Shown here: positions 23,956 to 32,478 of the stretch, piece by piece
How the letters are laid out: each line of letters opens with the position of its first letter
Position numbering within the stretch: position 1 is the stretch's first letter
DNA from: Pseudanabaena sp. SR411
GTDB lineage: Bacteria; Cyanobacteriota; Cyanobacteriia; Pseudanabaenales; Pseudanabaenaceae
Reading direction: 5' to 3'
DNA: 64,000 nt
Assembly: GCF_002251945.1 (NCBI RefSeq)
Contig: NZ_NDHW01000045.1
Coordinates: forward strand, 29,832-93,831
Made by a program: the position numbers and the translations under genes
The notes under the pieces: generated by a model
Seen by the model: only the letters and a program-made list of their open reading frames with translations
Database searches by the model: none
What the model was told of the DNA's origin: nothing

Positions 23956-24046
23956 TAAGTAGCTAGACGCAATTAAAAAACTATGGCGCACGCTGCGCGT
24001 GCGCCATAGTTTTTGGCTCTGGTTTTTAATTATGCTCAGCTACTTA
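23956..24046 (+). repeat. TAAGTASNT-family element, 91 bp
   Basis: Ends TAAGTAGCTAGACGCAATTA and complement-like AATTATGCTCAGCTACTTA; inner palindrome CTATGGCGCACGCTGCG..CATAG. Lies in the divergent interval between moeZ and the gene at 24158. Confidence 0.85.
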
Positions 24047-24157
24047 ATGCAATGTTGTATCTTTGTTGCAGTTGGTTTAACTGCCATAACTACGATCTAA
24101 GATTTACAAAAGTTTAGATTGCAAAAAATTAAAGTGTGACTGAATCCACGCAGTATT

Positions 24158-24421
24158 ATGGAGCTTATGGATACCCCTTACATTTACTACATTCCGATTT
24201 ACCCTGATGATGATAATTGCGAAACTCTGATGCACTTATTCATCGGTAAGCCCGGACTAGACAACGAAATCCTCACCCTATTAGAAACCCTTGACAATCG
24301 TGAACATGAGGGCGAAGCCGTAGACTATGTTCACGAGCTAGAAGAAAAGTTTGATTTAAAGCGAGTTTCAGTTAGGTTTTTGCCGCGAAAACGCGATCGC
24401 GCAGTGCCAATTATGACTTGA
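24158..24421 (+). CDS. Small acidic protein of unknown function
   Basis: An 87-residue soluble protein with the opening YIYYIPIYPDDDNCETLMHLFIG and a basic end VRFLPRKRDR. No signal or membrane segment. An internal ATG at 24167 (MDTPYIYY) could be the true start. Followed by a run of three hairpins. The family is unknown to me; length and codon use look like a real gene. Confidence 0.5.
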   Translation: MELMDTPYIYYIPIYPDDDNCETLMHLFIGKPGLDNEILTLLETLDNREHEGEAVDYVHELEEKFDLKRVSVRFLPRKRDRAVPIMT

Positions 24422-24423
24422 GC

Positions 24424-24536
24424 CATAAAGTTCTTGCTTTGAAAGAACTTTATGGTCAGTGCCTGCGGTGCTGACCATAACAACAAAGCCCAAAGAGTAT
24501 GACAGTGCAAAGCACCGCCAATACTCTTTGGGCTTT
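24424..24536. repeat. Three consecutive hairpins downstream of the small gene
   Basis: CATAAAGTTCTTGCTTTGAAAG..TTTATG at 24424-24454, TTATGGTCAGTGCC..GACCATAA at 24450-24480 overlapping it, and AAAGCCCAAAGAGTATGACA with complementary arm at 24485-24536. The last has a T-rich right flank and could terminate transcription. Confidence 0.7.
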
Positions 24537-24643
24537 TTATAGTGATATCCCCACTTCGGTTAATTTCTGTAAAGTTGACCTAGCTTGTAAAATTAGAATG
24601 GATGTAAGAAAAATTGTAGATGTAAGTAAAGCAGAGCATTAAA

Positions 24644-24967
24644 ATGGCATTTTTTGATTCTGAAATTGTTCAACATGAAGCCCGCAATCTATTTCAAGAT
24701 TATCAAGCCTTAACTCAGCTTGGCGGTAGTTATGGCAAGTTTGATCGCGAAGGCAAAATTCTCTTTATTGAAAAAATGGAAGAGATGATGGATCGCTATA
24801 AAATTTTTATGAAGCGGTTTGAATTATCCGATGACTTTATGGCGCAGATGACCCTCAAGCAATTGGAAAATCAGTTGGGCAATTTTGGCATTACGCCCCA
24901 GCAAATGTTTGACCAGATGAACATAACTCTTGAAAAAATGAAGTCTGAACTTGAACTTCATAATTAG
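24644..24967 (+). CDS. DUF1825 family protein
   Basis: A 107-residue, wholly helical and acidic protein conserved across cyanobacteria. MAFFDSEIVQHEARNLFQDYQ, then FDREGKILFIEKMEEMM, DRYKIFMKRFELSDD and GITPQQMFDQM are the signature blocks. Function unknown; no membrane segment. Its end is 21 bp from the convergent comF gene, with no strong hairpin between, so read-through on either side is possible. Confidence 0.85.
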   Translation: MAFFDSEIVQHEARNLFQDYQALTQLGGSYGKFDREGKILFIEKMEEMMDRYKIFMKRFELSDDFMAQMTLKQLENQLGNFGITPQQMFDQMNITLEKMKSELELHN

Positions 24968-24988
24968 CTAATGGCTCGTAGCTTTTAG

Positions 24989-25726
24989 CTATTGGCTTTT
25001 AAATTGCGGGCGTGCAATCACAATTACACCACGCACTGTCATTTTACTGGTGGCAAGAGTGGCGATCGCTTCGCGGATAGTTGCACCAGTCGTATAGATA
25101 TCATCAAATAGAATTACCGATCGCGAGTTTGTCCGTTGAGAAACTTGGGCTGAGGGAACTGTAAAGGCTTTAGATAAATTTTGCTCACGCTCTTGGATAG
25201 TCTTGGTTTGCATTTGCGCTTTAGTATCTTTGACCCGTTGCAACAGTTGGGGAGTGCATTGCATTGCGGTCAGATCACAAAAACGACGGGCGAGAATTTC
25301 AGCTTGGTTAAATCCTCGCGATTTTAATTTGTTGTCATGGAGAGGAATCGGAACCACTGCTAGTTTTTTATAATTTTGAGTAAATTCCCTAGTATCTGGC
25401 GATCGCTTCCATCTTTCAGCGATTTTTTCGGCAATCAGTTCCATAATTTCAGGATGATTTTCATATTTGCTAGCAGCGATGCCCCGCTTCAATGTGCCAT
25501 CGTAAATTCCCCAGCTATAAAGTGGAATCTTTGGGTCAATGGGATAATCTTTTTGTAAAAATTCTGGTGATTGATAAGCAGTTATTTGCCGATCGCAGTC
25601 TTTGCATAAAATGCGATCGGCAGGACGTTTGCATAATGGACAATTAGCTTGCCAAAGTGAATCTGTAACGACATTTGCTAAGCGATCAATCCTTAAACCT
25701 TTGCTAATTGATGTGAACCAGTTCAT
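24989..25726 (-). CDS. comF: ComF-family phosphoribosyltransferase
   Basis: Amidophosphoribosyltransferase-like protein linked to DNA uptake competence. From ATG 25726 it is 245 residues: a zinc-ribbon-like start (CPLCKRPADRILCKDCD) then the PRTase fold with VVPIPLHDNKLKSRGFNQAE and the PRPP motif VILFDDIYTTGATIREA. A longer frame to 25813 would add 29 residues translated from a palindromic repeat (25746-25784), so it was rejected. ComF works with the type IV pilus and ComEC in transformation in several cyanobacteria; role here is inferred from the family. Confidence 0.88.
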   Translation of the reverse strand: MNWFTSISKGLRIDRLANVVTDSLWQANCPLCKRPADRILCKDCDRQITAYQSPEFLQKDYPIDPKIPLYSWGIYDGTLKRGIAASKYENHPEIMELIAEKIAERWKRSPDTREFTQNYKKLAVVPIPLHDNKLKSRGFNQAEILARRFCDLTAMQCTPQLLQRVKDTKAQMQTKTIQEREQNLSKAFTVPSAQVSQRTNSRSVILFDDIYTTGATIREAIATLATSKMTVRGVIVIARPQFKSQ

Positions 25727-25745
25727 GATTTTTGGATAATCGCTT

Positions 25746-25784
25746 AATAGAGAGTTGCGGCGCTTCGCGCCGCAACTCTCTATT
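25746..25784. repeat. 39 bp palindrome upstream of comF
   Basis: AATAGAGAGTTGCGGCGC and its complement around TTCG. Same core as other GCGGCG hairpins. Lies in the leader of comF and just after the ndhN tail duplication. Confidence 0.75.
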
Positions 25785-25789
25785 GTTTT

Positions 25790-25883
25790 TTTGACTAAAA
25801 AGCTAGGCAGCAACTGCTTGTTTAAGCGGTTGCCAATTTGACTAAAAAGCTAGGCAGCAACTGCTTGTTTAAGCGGTTGCCAA
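25790..25883 (-). repeat. Perfect 47 bp tandem duplication at the ndhN 3' end
   Basis: Copy one 25790-25836 and copy two 25837-25883 are identical. Copy two contains the last codons and stop of ndhN; copy one is a second, untranslated copy of that tail (QPLKQAVAA and stop). Confidence 0.9.
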
Positions 25884-26299
25884 GTGACTTGGCGATCGCT
25901 AGCAGTTTCAATCACGATTTTTACACGCGGATCTTGATCGGGGATCTGGCTGAGTGTCTCTAACTCTTGCCTAGAGAGATATTTACCTTCAATCAGCCAC
26001 ACGACTAAACCCTTGGACTTTGCGGGTAAAGCATTGAGTCGAAATTGGATCGCAGGCGGAATAAAATATGTGCGAATTTCAGTTTTGCCAAGGTGAGAGG
26101 GACGCACACCATGAACATCCGTTAGATAACTACTTATATCGCCTAAACCACGCGCCGTAATGAAGAGAATTTCATAACCTGCGTTCTTCAAGCGCAGTTG
26201 GTAGCGACCTTCATAACCACCTTCAGGAGGAACGCGCATTGCTAAAGCACCTGCTTTCTCTAGGTCTTTGACAATTTTATCGGTTGCAATCAAGGGCAT
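25850..26299 (-). CDS. ndhN: NAD(P)H-quinone oxidoreductase subunit N
   Basis: Peripheral stromal-side subunit of the cyanobacterial NDH-1 complex, used in respiration and cyclic electron flow. The 149 residues show the family blocks KDLEKAGALAMRVPPEGGYEG, LFITARGLGDISSYLT, VHGVRPSHLGK, YFIPPAIQFRLNALPAKSKG and LVVWLIEGKYLSRQELE. Full length. The final codons are duplicated just downstream. No other ndh gene is in the window. Confidence 0.93.
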   Translation of the reverse strand: MPLIATDKIVKDLEKAGALAMRVPPEGGYEGRYQLRLKNAGYEILFITARGLGDISSYLTDVHGVRPSHLGKTEIRTYFIPPAIQFRLNALPAKSKGLVVWLIEGKYLSRQELETLSQIPDQDPRVKIVIETASDRQVTWQPLKQAVAA

Positions 26300-26346
26300 G
26301 GTGACATCCTAGGCTAAATGATAAATATACAGCTAACAGTATTTTA

Positions 26347-26412
26347 TACCAAAACACAAAATGACTACACCATTTTGTGTTTTTAAAACCCTTACTGGGT
26401 TTGGTTTTTAAT
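26347..26412 (+). repeat. TACCAA-family half element
   Basis: TACCAAAACACAAAATGACT hairpin followed by AAAACCCTTACTGGGTTTGG; the second hairpin is missing and a different palindrome follows at 26420. Confidence 0.75.
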
Positions 26413-26419
26413 CCATACC

Positions 26420-26462
26420 TAGAAAGCAAAAGGATGCGCTTCGCGCATCCTTTTGCTTTCTA
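26420..26462. repeat. 43 bp perfect palindrome
   Basis: TAGAAAGCAAAAGGATGCGC, loop TTCG-like core GCTTCGC, and complement. Near the 3' end of the zinc-ribbon gene, possible terminator. Confidence 0.75.
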
Positions 26463-26491
26463 AAAATTTGTCCAGCGCAAAGCGCCGCATA

Positions 26492-26875
26492 TCAGTCAAC
26501 AACTTGGACATCAATATCAATCGTGCCTGGTGGGGTAAGCCGTACAAATTTATTTTGCTGTTCTTGCAAGGGTTCGCCACAGCTAGGGCATTGAAACTGA
26601 CTTGACTTTGAAGCATTAAAAGTCGCAGCACATACAGGACAATCTGCGGTAATGATGCTGCGCTTAATCCACCATTGCAAACCCAAAAAGGAAACTACAG
26701 GGACAACTGTAACTAGACCAATCAAGATGAAGAAGGAGTTAACCAACCAGCCTAGCCCGATCGCACTAAAAGCCCAAAAAACAAGCATAGTCGTCAGCCA
26801 AAAGCGCACACCTGACCAGCGATCGCCACCACCACCGCCATTGGGAAAATTATTGCCAAATGTGTAGTATTTCAT
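26492..26875 (-). CDS. Membrane protein with C-terminal zinc ribbon
   Basis: A 127-residue protein: a Gly-rich start (NGGGGGDRWSG), two hydrophobic segments (about 28-46 and 49-68), a short basic turn, then a zinc ribbon with Cys pairs CPVC and CPSC 17-18 residues apart, and a beta-rich end (RLTPPGTIDIDVQVVD). Related proteins occur across cyanobacteria and plastids to my recollection. Role unknown. Divergent from ktrB. Confidence 0.65.
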   Translation of the reverse strand: MKYYTFGNNFPNGGGGGDRWSGVRFWLTTMLVFWAFSAIGLGWLVNSFFILIGLVTVVPVVSFLGLQWWIKRSIITADCPVCAATFNASKSSQFQCPSCGEPLQEQQNKFVRLTPPGTIDIDVQVVD

Positions 26876-27008
26876 GAGTTTCAGTCCCTGTATTTACCCT
26901 TTATTTGCATGTAGCGATCGTAACACTCTTATCTGATCTTGCCCTTCTGTCCTTGGGTATGGTTAACCATAAAATCAAATCCCTTTAGGGGTTTAGCTGT
27001 AAAAAACT

Positions 27009-27052
27009 AAGAAGAGAGGGGGGCATCTCGAAGCGCTGCCCCCTCTCTTCTT
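27009..27052. repeat. Hairpin in the ktrB leader
   Basis: AAGAAGAGAGGGGGGCA and its near complement, loop around CTCGAAGCG. It would stand 77 bp before the GTG start and might influence translation, or be just another repeat. Confidence 0.6.
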
Positions 27053-27128
27053 GATTTGCATAGTTTATATTTCCAATGATCGCTATAGAATTAATTTTGT
27101 AACTTCTGGATATATTTGCGGAATCAAC

Positions 27129-28463
27129 GTGAACCCTGCTAGAACAATTTGTCTTGGCTTCTTGGCTGTAATCACTTTCGGGGCATTTTTACTAATGCTA
27201 CCTCTATCTTCTAGCAGTGGTAATTGGTCTAATCCAATAACTTCTCTGTTTACATCCACCTCGGCTGTGTGTGTTACAGGGCTATCCGTAGTTGATGTGG
27301 GTAAATTTTATTCCTTCTGGGGACAACTATTTTTAGTGGTATTAGTCCAAGTAGGCGGTTTGGGCTATATGACGGCAACTTCCGTGCTAATGATACTAAT
27401 TGGGCGTAGGTTTAGTCTGCGTGACAAAGTGACCTTGCAACAGTCCCTAGATACCACTGGCATTCGTGGAGGACTGCAATTGGTAAAGTCAATCATTGCC
27501 GTGACCATGCTGTTTGAACTAACTGGAGTATTGGTTCTAATTCCCATCTTTAATCAAAAGATGAGCTTCATCGATAGCGTTTGGCAAGCAATTTTTCATA
27601 GTGTCAATGCTTTTAACAACGCGGGATTTAGCCTCTTTACCGATAACTTAATGAGTTATGTGAATACACCAGTAGTCAGCATTATTATCGGCTTACTGAT
27701 TATCTTTGGTGGTATTGGCTATCAGGTGATTTTAGAAGGATATCTATGGTTAAGAACCAAATTTTCACGCGATCGCGAATATATCTCCTTTAGCCTAACT
27801 TTTTGTGTTGCCGTTAGTACGACGATCGCCTTGCTATTGTTTGGAACTATATTTTTCTGGTTAACAGAGTTTAATAATAGTGAAACTTTAGGCAAACTAC
27901 CATTGTTTGATCAGATTATCGGTGCTTGGTTTCAGTCGGTAACTACGCGCACGGCTGGGTTTAATACGATTGATAATGGCAAAATGACTGTAACTGGGAT
28001 ATTTATCACGATCGCCCTCATGTTTATTGGGGCAAGCCCTGGTGGTACGGGTGGCGGTATTAAAACCACTACAGCAAGAATTTTAGCTAGCTGTACGAGT
28101 GCCGCTTTGCAAGGTCGGGATGAGGTGACAATTTACAAGCTCCAAGTCCCAAATGGTCTGATTTTAAAGGCTGTTGGTGTGGCTGTGGGTTCATTGTTTA
28201 CCGTGATTTGCTCAACAGGTTTACTATCGCTGACCGATCGCAATATCAGCTTTATTAGTATCCTGTTTGAAGCAACTTCCGCCTTTGCGACAGTAGGCTT
28301 ATCCACAGGGATTACATCCTCTTTGTCTTGGGCAGGACAACTTGTAATAATTGCAACCATGTATATTGGGAGAGTTGGCATATTACTACTGATGGCAGCG
28401 ATCTTTACTGATACCCGTCCGAGTCTGATTAAATATCCTAAAGAGTCAATGCTAGTCGGTTGA
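27129..28463 (+). CDS. ktrB: KtrB/TrkH-type potassium channel subunit
   Basis: Pore-forming subunit of a sodium-dependent potassium uptake system. The protein has about eight to ten hydrophobic segments arranged as four M-P-M repeats; all four filter loops are visible with their Gly: TSAVCVTGLSVVD, NAFNNAGFSLF, TTRTAGFNTID and TSAFATVGLSTG. The family usually starts with a short x-P-A-R-T-I-C stretch, so I chose GTG 27129 (VNPARTICLGF) over the TTG at 27051, which adds 26 unlikely residues. ktrA follows 139 bp downstream on the same strand. Confidence 0.9.
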   Translation: MNPARTICLGFLAVITFGAFLLMLPLSSSSGNWSNPITSLFTSTSAVCVTGLSVVDVGKFYSFWGQLFLVVLVQVGGLGYMTATSVLMILIGRRFSLRDKVTLQQSLDTTGIRGGLQLVKSIIAVTMLFELTGVLVLIPIFNQKMSFIDSVWQAIFHSVNAFNNAGFSLFTDNLMSYVNTPVVSIIIGLLIIFGGIGYQVILEGYLWLRTKFSRDREYISFSLTFCVAVSTTIALLLFGTIFFWLTEFNNSETLGKLPLFDQIIGAWFQSVTTRTAGFNTIDNGKMTVTGIFITIALMFIGASPGGTGGGIKTTTARILASCTSAALQGRDEVTIYKLQVPNGLILKAVGVAVGSLFTVICSTGLLSLTDRNISFISILFEATSAFATVGLSTGITSSLSWAGQLVIIATMYIGRVGILLLMAAIFTDTRPSLIKYPKESMLVG

Positions 28464-28526
28464 ACTCCTAAAGACATTTCTACGTGCTGTTTTTAGTAAT
28501 ATATAAAATTAAAGCAGCATTAGATT

Positions 28527-28567
28527 TTACTAAAAGCTTTGCCTAGAAAAGCCTTTAGTAAAATCCA
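28527..28567. repeat. Hairpin between ktrB and ktrA
   Basis: ATTTTACTAAAAGCTTTGCC, loop, then the near complement CCTTTAGTAAAAT. It may set the relative level of the two subunits. Confidence 0.6.
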
Positions 28568-28602
28568 CCATCACAGCACAATGCAGAATACAGGAAAATT
28601 TT

Positions 28603-29379
28603 GTGGATATATCTTCTTTGAGTTTTTTTCGCAGCCTACGCCATGAGAATAAGCAATTTGCCGTGATTGGCTTAGGTCGATTTGGAAGATCGGTATGTTC
28701 TACTCTTGATCGATTGGGGCATGAAGTATTGGCTGCTGACAAAGATGAAGAGAGTGTTTCTAACGTTCGAGCCAATAACCTAGCAGCCCATTGCATTCAG
28801 TTAGATTCCACTAATCCACTCGCTCTTAAAGAATCTGGCATTCTCGAAATTGATACGGTGATTGTGGCGATCGGTAATTTTTTAGAAGAGAGTATTATTA
28901 CCACTCTCAATGTCAAAGAAGCAGGTGTAAAACATGTAATTGCCAAGGCTTCATCAGAAGTCCATGGCACATTGCTGAAAAAAGTGGGAGCCGATCTCGT
29001 TGTTTATCCTGAAGCAGAAATGGGGAGGGCTTTGGCGCGATCACTTACGCAGCGAGGAATTCTAGAACGCTTTGAACTCGATCCAGATAATAGTATTGTC
29101 GAAGTGATGGTTCCTGAAGAATTTGACGGTAAAACGATTCTCGAACTAAAGCTACGTGGTCACTATGGTGTAAATGTGATTGCTGTGAGTCATGATCAAA
29201 AATTTGAAATTAACCCCGATCCTAATCAAAAGCTCCTCAAAGGATCAGCGATCGTGGTGATTGGTAGTAACAAAAATATTAGTCGTCTTCCTATTTCCTG
29301 TGATTTGTTTAATACCGATGGAACTTCTGTAACCACTCAGTTACCATTTCATCAATCATCAGAAGTCAAGCTCAAATAG
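28603..29379 (+). CDS. ktrA: KtrA/TrkA-type regulatory subunit (RCK)
   Basis: Cytoplasmic nucleotide-binding ring that gates KtrB. The RCK_N domain starts at FAVIGLGRFGRSVCSTLDR (Rossmann), with EVLAADKDEE at the end of strand two; the RCK_C domain (about 165-235) begins with FELDPDNSIVEVMVPEEFDG. A GTG at 28603 is used as start, preceded by CAGGAAAA. RCK_C domains of KtrA/KtrC in other bacteria bind c-di-AMP, and cdaA lies in this window; binding here is inferred only from the family. Confidence 0.9.
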   Translation: MDISSLSFFRSLRHENKQFAVIGLGRFGRSVCSTLDRLGHEVLAADKDEESVSNVRANNLAAHCIQLDSTNPLALKESGILEIDTVIVAIGNFLEESIITTLNVKEAGVKHVIAKASSEVHGTLLKKVGADLVVYPEAEMGRALARSLTQRGILERFELDPDNSIVEVMVPEEFDGKTILELKLRGHYGVNVIAVSHDQKFEINPDPNQKLLKGSAIVVIGSNKNISRLPISCDLFNTDGTSVTTQLPFHQSSEVKLK

Positions 29380-29429
29380 AAAAAGATAGAAATGTCATTT
29401 GTCTCAGGTTTAATGGCTGGTTCAGATCT

Positions 29430-29468
29430 AATAGAGGATGACGGTGCTTTGCGCCGCCATCCTCTATT
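29430..29468. repeat. 39 bp palindrome
   Basis: AATAGAGGATGACGGTGC, TTT, then GCGCCGCCATCCTCTATT; the arms match except for G-T style mismatches in the core. Confidence 0.7.
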
Positions 29469-29541
29469 GGGAGGTATTTTCCCAGATGCGTAAGCAATTT
29501 ATACTTTGGGATCACTTGACACTGTTTATGCTCACATCTTA

Positions 29542-29642
29542 TCCCAATTCCCAAAGGTGTTGCCACACTTTCGGGAACTAAAGACCAAACCCAGTAAGGT
29601 TTTTAAAAACATAAAATGGCTACGCCATTTTATGTTTTGGTA
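29542..29642 (-). repeat. TACCAA-family element, 101 bp
   Basis: Reverse orientation relative to the copy at 51924: the end TGTTTTGGTA is at 29642, the TTCCCAAAGGTG hairpin at the left end. The first arm has drifted (TCCCAATTCCC). Confidence 0.8.
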
Positions 29643-29755
29643 TTAATTGAGTGGAAATCTAATCCTGATAAGTATTTTAACTAAACCTTAACTATTTTGG
29701 GCACACGAAATATAATGTGAATAATTTTAAAAAATTTTTTACCTTCGGAGCCTAA

Positions 29756-30856
29756 ATGATCAGACATACCCTTGTAGATAATCTAGCGGAAGATTTTCAC
29801 AATGTTAGCAGTGCTTCTGTTCCGACTCTCGCGAATATTTGGGCAAAGAAGTATATTCAAAATCTGCAAGCGGATTCACCGAAGCAAGATATTCAATCTA
29901 ATAATTTGGGGGAAATTCTCTCACCAGAGAGACGTAAAACTACTGCGGCGAATTTATTGCAGTCTTTGCGTTTTTCCAGCGCTCAAGCATGGGCGAAGAC
30001 TGAAAATCTACTGATGGGACAGTTGCAAGCCCACGGTATTTCCGCAGATCTGATCGATCCTTGGCAAATCGCCACAGATTCTCGTTTTTTATTGGAGCAA
30101 GCTCTCAACATATACACAGAAAATTCGCATTCTCGTCTAGTCCAAATAGACTTGAATACCGATGGGCAGAATCTAAGGCTAGAAAGTCACACACAACTGC
30201 CAACAATTGGACAACTTTCGGTAGCGATCGCCCAAAGTGTTGGCAAGATTCGCAAAAAATACACATCGGTTGATCCAAGGGCAATCGGATTTGTGAGTAT
30301 GCAGTTTCATTACAGTGGACAGCTACTGCTCGATTCACTGCCACCCCTAGAGAAACTGATGGTGAACTCCTACTTCAAAGTCATTGACGATCATCTCTAC
30401 ATGCCCTTGCAAAGATGTTACGAAGCGGCTGGAAATTTGGAATATGAGGATACCGCTTTGGAATCTGTGCGTCATTTGCTGACATTAACCAGTGAAATCG
30501 CGCGGCAAGTTTCTCAGAAAACCCTGATTATGCATTCTGACTATCAGTGCCATAGCGGTGTGCTGAGTTCGCCTCAAGTTCGTATTTCCAGTTTGCGTGA
30601 TATTGAGATGTTCCAAGTTTATCTTTGTCTATGTGTGCTGGAAAAAAGTGTTTCTTCAATTCAGCAAGAGCTTTTCCCCCTCTGTATCATGCTCTATCCA
30701 CCTTTAAAAGTTAGTTGGGAACTAGTCCGTACTTTGTTGAGATTACTTGCTCAAGAAATGCATCACCATCTCGCCGAAGAGCATGTCCAAGAGTTTGAGC
30801 CTTATCTCACAATTTTGAATGAAATGTTTGGTGATGATGTGCTGCCCGAAGCCTGA
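29756..30856 (+). CDS. Conserved-looking soluble protein of unknown function
   Basis: A 366-residue, mainly helical protein with no signal or membrane segment. Noticeable stretches are LLQSLRFSSAQAWAKTENLL (helix), PTIGQLSVAIAQSVGKIRKKY, a central DPRAIGFVSMQFHYSGQLLL, and KVIDDHLYMPLQRCYEAAG, with a C-terminal helical region LAQEMHHHLAEEHVQEFEPYL rich in His and acidic residues. No motif that would suggest an enzyme was recognised. It precedes murF by 125 bp on the same strand with a hairpin between. Start ATG has GGAGCC just upstream. Confidence 0.55.
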   Translation: MIRHTLVDNLAEDFHNVSSASVPTLANIWAKKYIQNLQADSPKQDIQSNNLGEILSPERRKTTAANLLQSLRFSSAQAWAKTENLLMGQLQAHGISADLIDPWQIATDSRFLLEQALNIYTENSHSRLVQIDLNTDGQNLRLESHTQLPTIGQLSVAIAQSVGKIRKKYTSVDPRAIGFVSMQFHYSGQLLLDSLPPLEKLMVNSYFKVIDDHLYMPLQRCYEAAGNLEYEDTALESVRHLLTLTSEIARQVSQKTLIMHSDYQCHSGVLSSPQVRISSLRDIEMFQVYLCLCVLEKSVSSIQQELFPLCIMLYPPLKVSWELVRTLLRLLAQEMHHHLAEEHVQEFEPYLTILNEMFGDDVLPEA

Positions 30857-30887
30857 TAATAATAAAGCTAATGATATTAAGCCATAA

Positions 30888-30930
30888 CCTTAATCAGAAA
30901 GCCATGCTTTGTGTGGCTTTCTGATTAAGG
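30888..30930. terminator. Hairpin between the unknown gene and murF
   Basis: CCTTAATCAGAAAGCCATGC with near-perfect complement TGTGGCTTTCTGATTAAGG, loop TTTG. No poly-T follows closely (TCAGGTTTTC). Confidence 0.6.
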
Positions 30931-30981
30931 TCAGGTTTTCAATCCTCAGCTTAGAACAGCTACGAACAGAAAAAATTAAGC

Positions 30982-32364
30982 ATGACCTGTATTTGTACGA
31001 TTAGCCAAGCGATCGCCATCACATCGGCAACGGTTGCCAATATTGACGAAAACGCGCAAAACAAAGAGATAAGGGGCGTTATTTCCGATAGTCGCAAACT
31101 CAAAGCTGGTGAGTTGTTTGTGGCTCTAATAGGTGAAAATTTCGATGGTCATGGATTTGTGGCTCAGGCGATCGCCCAAGGCGCAGTAGCAGCGATCGTT
31201 AGTCGTGAGTGGGCTAGTTCCAATGCTGCTACAGGTTTACCTGTCTTAGCAGTTGACGATACGATCGCGGCTTATCAAGATCTAGCGCGTTGGTGGCGAA
31301 CGCAGTTTGAGCGCCCAGTCGTAGCGATTACTGGCTCCGTGGGCAAAACTACTACTAAAGAAATTATTGCGAGTATGTTGGCTTGCTATGTCGCATCTGA
31401 TCATCGAGTCCACAAGAGTCAGGCTAATCATAATAATGATATTGGTGTAGCGCAAACCCTGTTAGCGATCGCTCCTGATCAGGATGATTTTGTGGTCGTG
31501 GAAATGGGAATGCGTGGTTTAGGCGAAATTGAGCGTCTTGCGAAAACGGCTCTGCCCACGGTAAGCGTAATCACCAATGTCGGGACAGCGCATATTGGCC
31601 GATTAGGATCAAGGGAGGCGATCGCCCAAGCTAAATGTGAACTGTTAGCGGAGACACCTCCCAATGGCACGGTTGTTTTGAATGCTAGTAATTCCCTTTT
31701 ATTGGAAACTGCGAGCAAGGTTTGGCAGGGTAAAACGATCACCTATGGTTTGGGAACTGGCGATATCAATGGGGAACTGATTGACAACCATTTACAGGTA
31801 GAGGGTTTGACATGGGAATTACCCTTACCCGGTCGGCATAATGCTTTAAATTTCTTGGCAGGTTTAGCCGTTCTCAAGGCTCTAAATCTTGACTGGCATC
31901 AGACAACTCAAGGTATTGGGAAACTCGATCTACCCTTTGGCAGAGCGCAATTATACGAGTTACCTCAAGATGTGATCATTCTCGATGAGACTTATAACGC
32001 TTCTCCTGAAGGAATGTTAGCCGCTCTAAGACAACTTGCTGATATGCCAGCCAAGCGTCATTGGGCTGTCTTAGGAACAATGAAGGAATTGGGAGAAATG
32101 TCTACTCAATTACATCGTCAAGTTGGTGAAGCGATTAGTAAATTGGGAATCGAAGGAGCGATTATTTTGACCGATGGTGAGGCGGATGCAATTTTAGCGG
32201 GAGCCAATGGATCGTTAAAACATGCGATCGCCTGTCATTCCTATGAAGATATTACGCAGACGCTTTTACAAAAAGTCAAAAGTGGCGATCGGATTCTTTT
32301 CAAGGCTTCGCGATCGGTTGGTATGGATCAAGTGGTCAAAGCATTTCGCCAAACTTGGCAATAG
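30982..32364 (+). CDS. murF: UDP-N-acetylmuramoyl-tripeptide--D-alanyl-D-alanine ligase
   Basis: Adds D-Ala-D-Ala to UDP-MurNAc-tripeptide in cytoplasmic peptidoglycan precursor synthesis. Three-domain Mur ligase of 460 residues: RGVISDSRKLKAGELFVAL in the N-terminal domain; ATP loop VVAITGSVGKTTTKEII; SQANHNNDIGVAQTLL; VVVEMGMRGLGEIERL; central NVGTAHIGRLGSREAI; and C-terminal ILDETYNASPEGMLAALR and LGTMKELGEMS. No dcw neighbours. A repeat lies directly downstream. Confidence 0.95.
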   Translation: MTCICTISQAIAITSATVANIDENAQNKEIRGVISDSRKLKAGELFVALIGENFDGHGFVAQAIAQGAVAAIVSREWASSNAATGLPVLAVDDTIAAYQDLARWWRTQFERPVVAITGSVGKTTTKEIIASMLACYVASDHRVHKSQANHNNDIGVAQTLLAIAPDQDDFVVVEMGMRGLGEIERLAKTALPTVSVITNVGTAHIGRLGSREAIAQAKCELLAETPPNGTVVLNASNSLLLETASKVWQGKTITYGLGTGDINGELIDNHLQVEGLTWELPLPGRHNALNFLAGLAVLKALNLDWHQTTQGIGKLDLPFGRAQLYELPQDVIILDETYNASPEGMLAALRQLADMPAKRHWAVLGTMKELGEMSTQLHRQVGEAISKLGIEGAIILTDGEADAILAGANGSLKHAIACHSYEDITQTLLQKVKSGDRILFKASRSVGMDQVVKAFRQTWQ

Positions 32365-32377
32365 GTTGCCTTGTAAT

Positions 32378-32460
32378 TACAGCGCTTTGCGATCAAATCA
32401 AAAGCAAGAAATTTTTGGAAAGTGTTACTTCGCAACACTTTCCAAAAATTTCTTGCAGTA
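32378..32460 (+). repeat. TACAGNRCTTT-family element, 83 bp
   Basis: Left end TACAGCGCTTTGCGATCAA, right end CTTGCAGTA; stem AAGAAATTTTTGGAAAGTGT with complement. Its right end is shorter than in the 3761 copy. Lies between convergent murF and the hybrid kinase. Confidence 0.82.
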
Positions 32461-32478
32461 ATAGTGTATACCCCTCCA

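Larger units (their letters stand above)
29380..29755. other. 376 bp gap with two repeats
   Basis: Contains a 39 bp palindrome at 29430-29468 and a TACCAA-family copy at 29542-29642. The remaining AT-rich sequence before 29756 should contain the promoter of the next gene; no consensus is claimed. Confidence 0.7.

Noticed and set aside
23863..23991. Longer N-terminus for MoeZ
   Set aside because: The added residues come from intergenic sequence and the family starts near MLNPDPN.
25727..25813. Longer N-terminus for ComF
   Set aside because: The extra 29 residues are translated from a palindromic repeat and have no ComF character; ATG 25726 fits the family.
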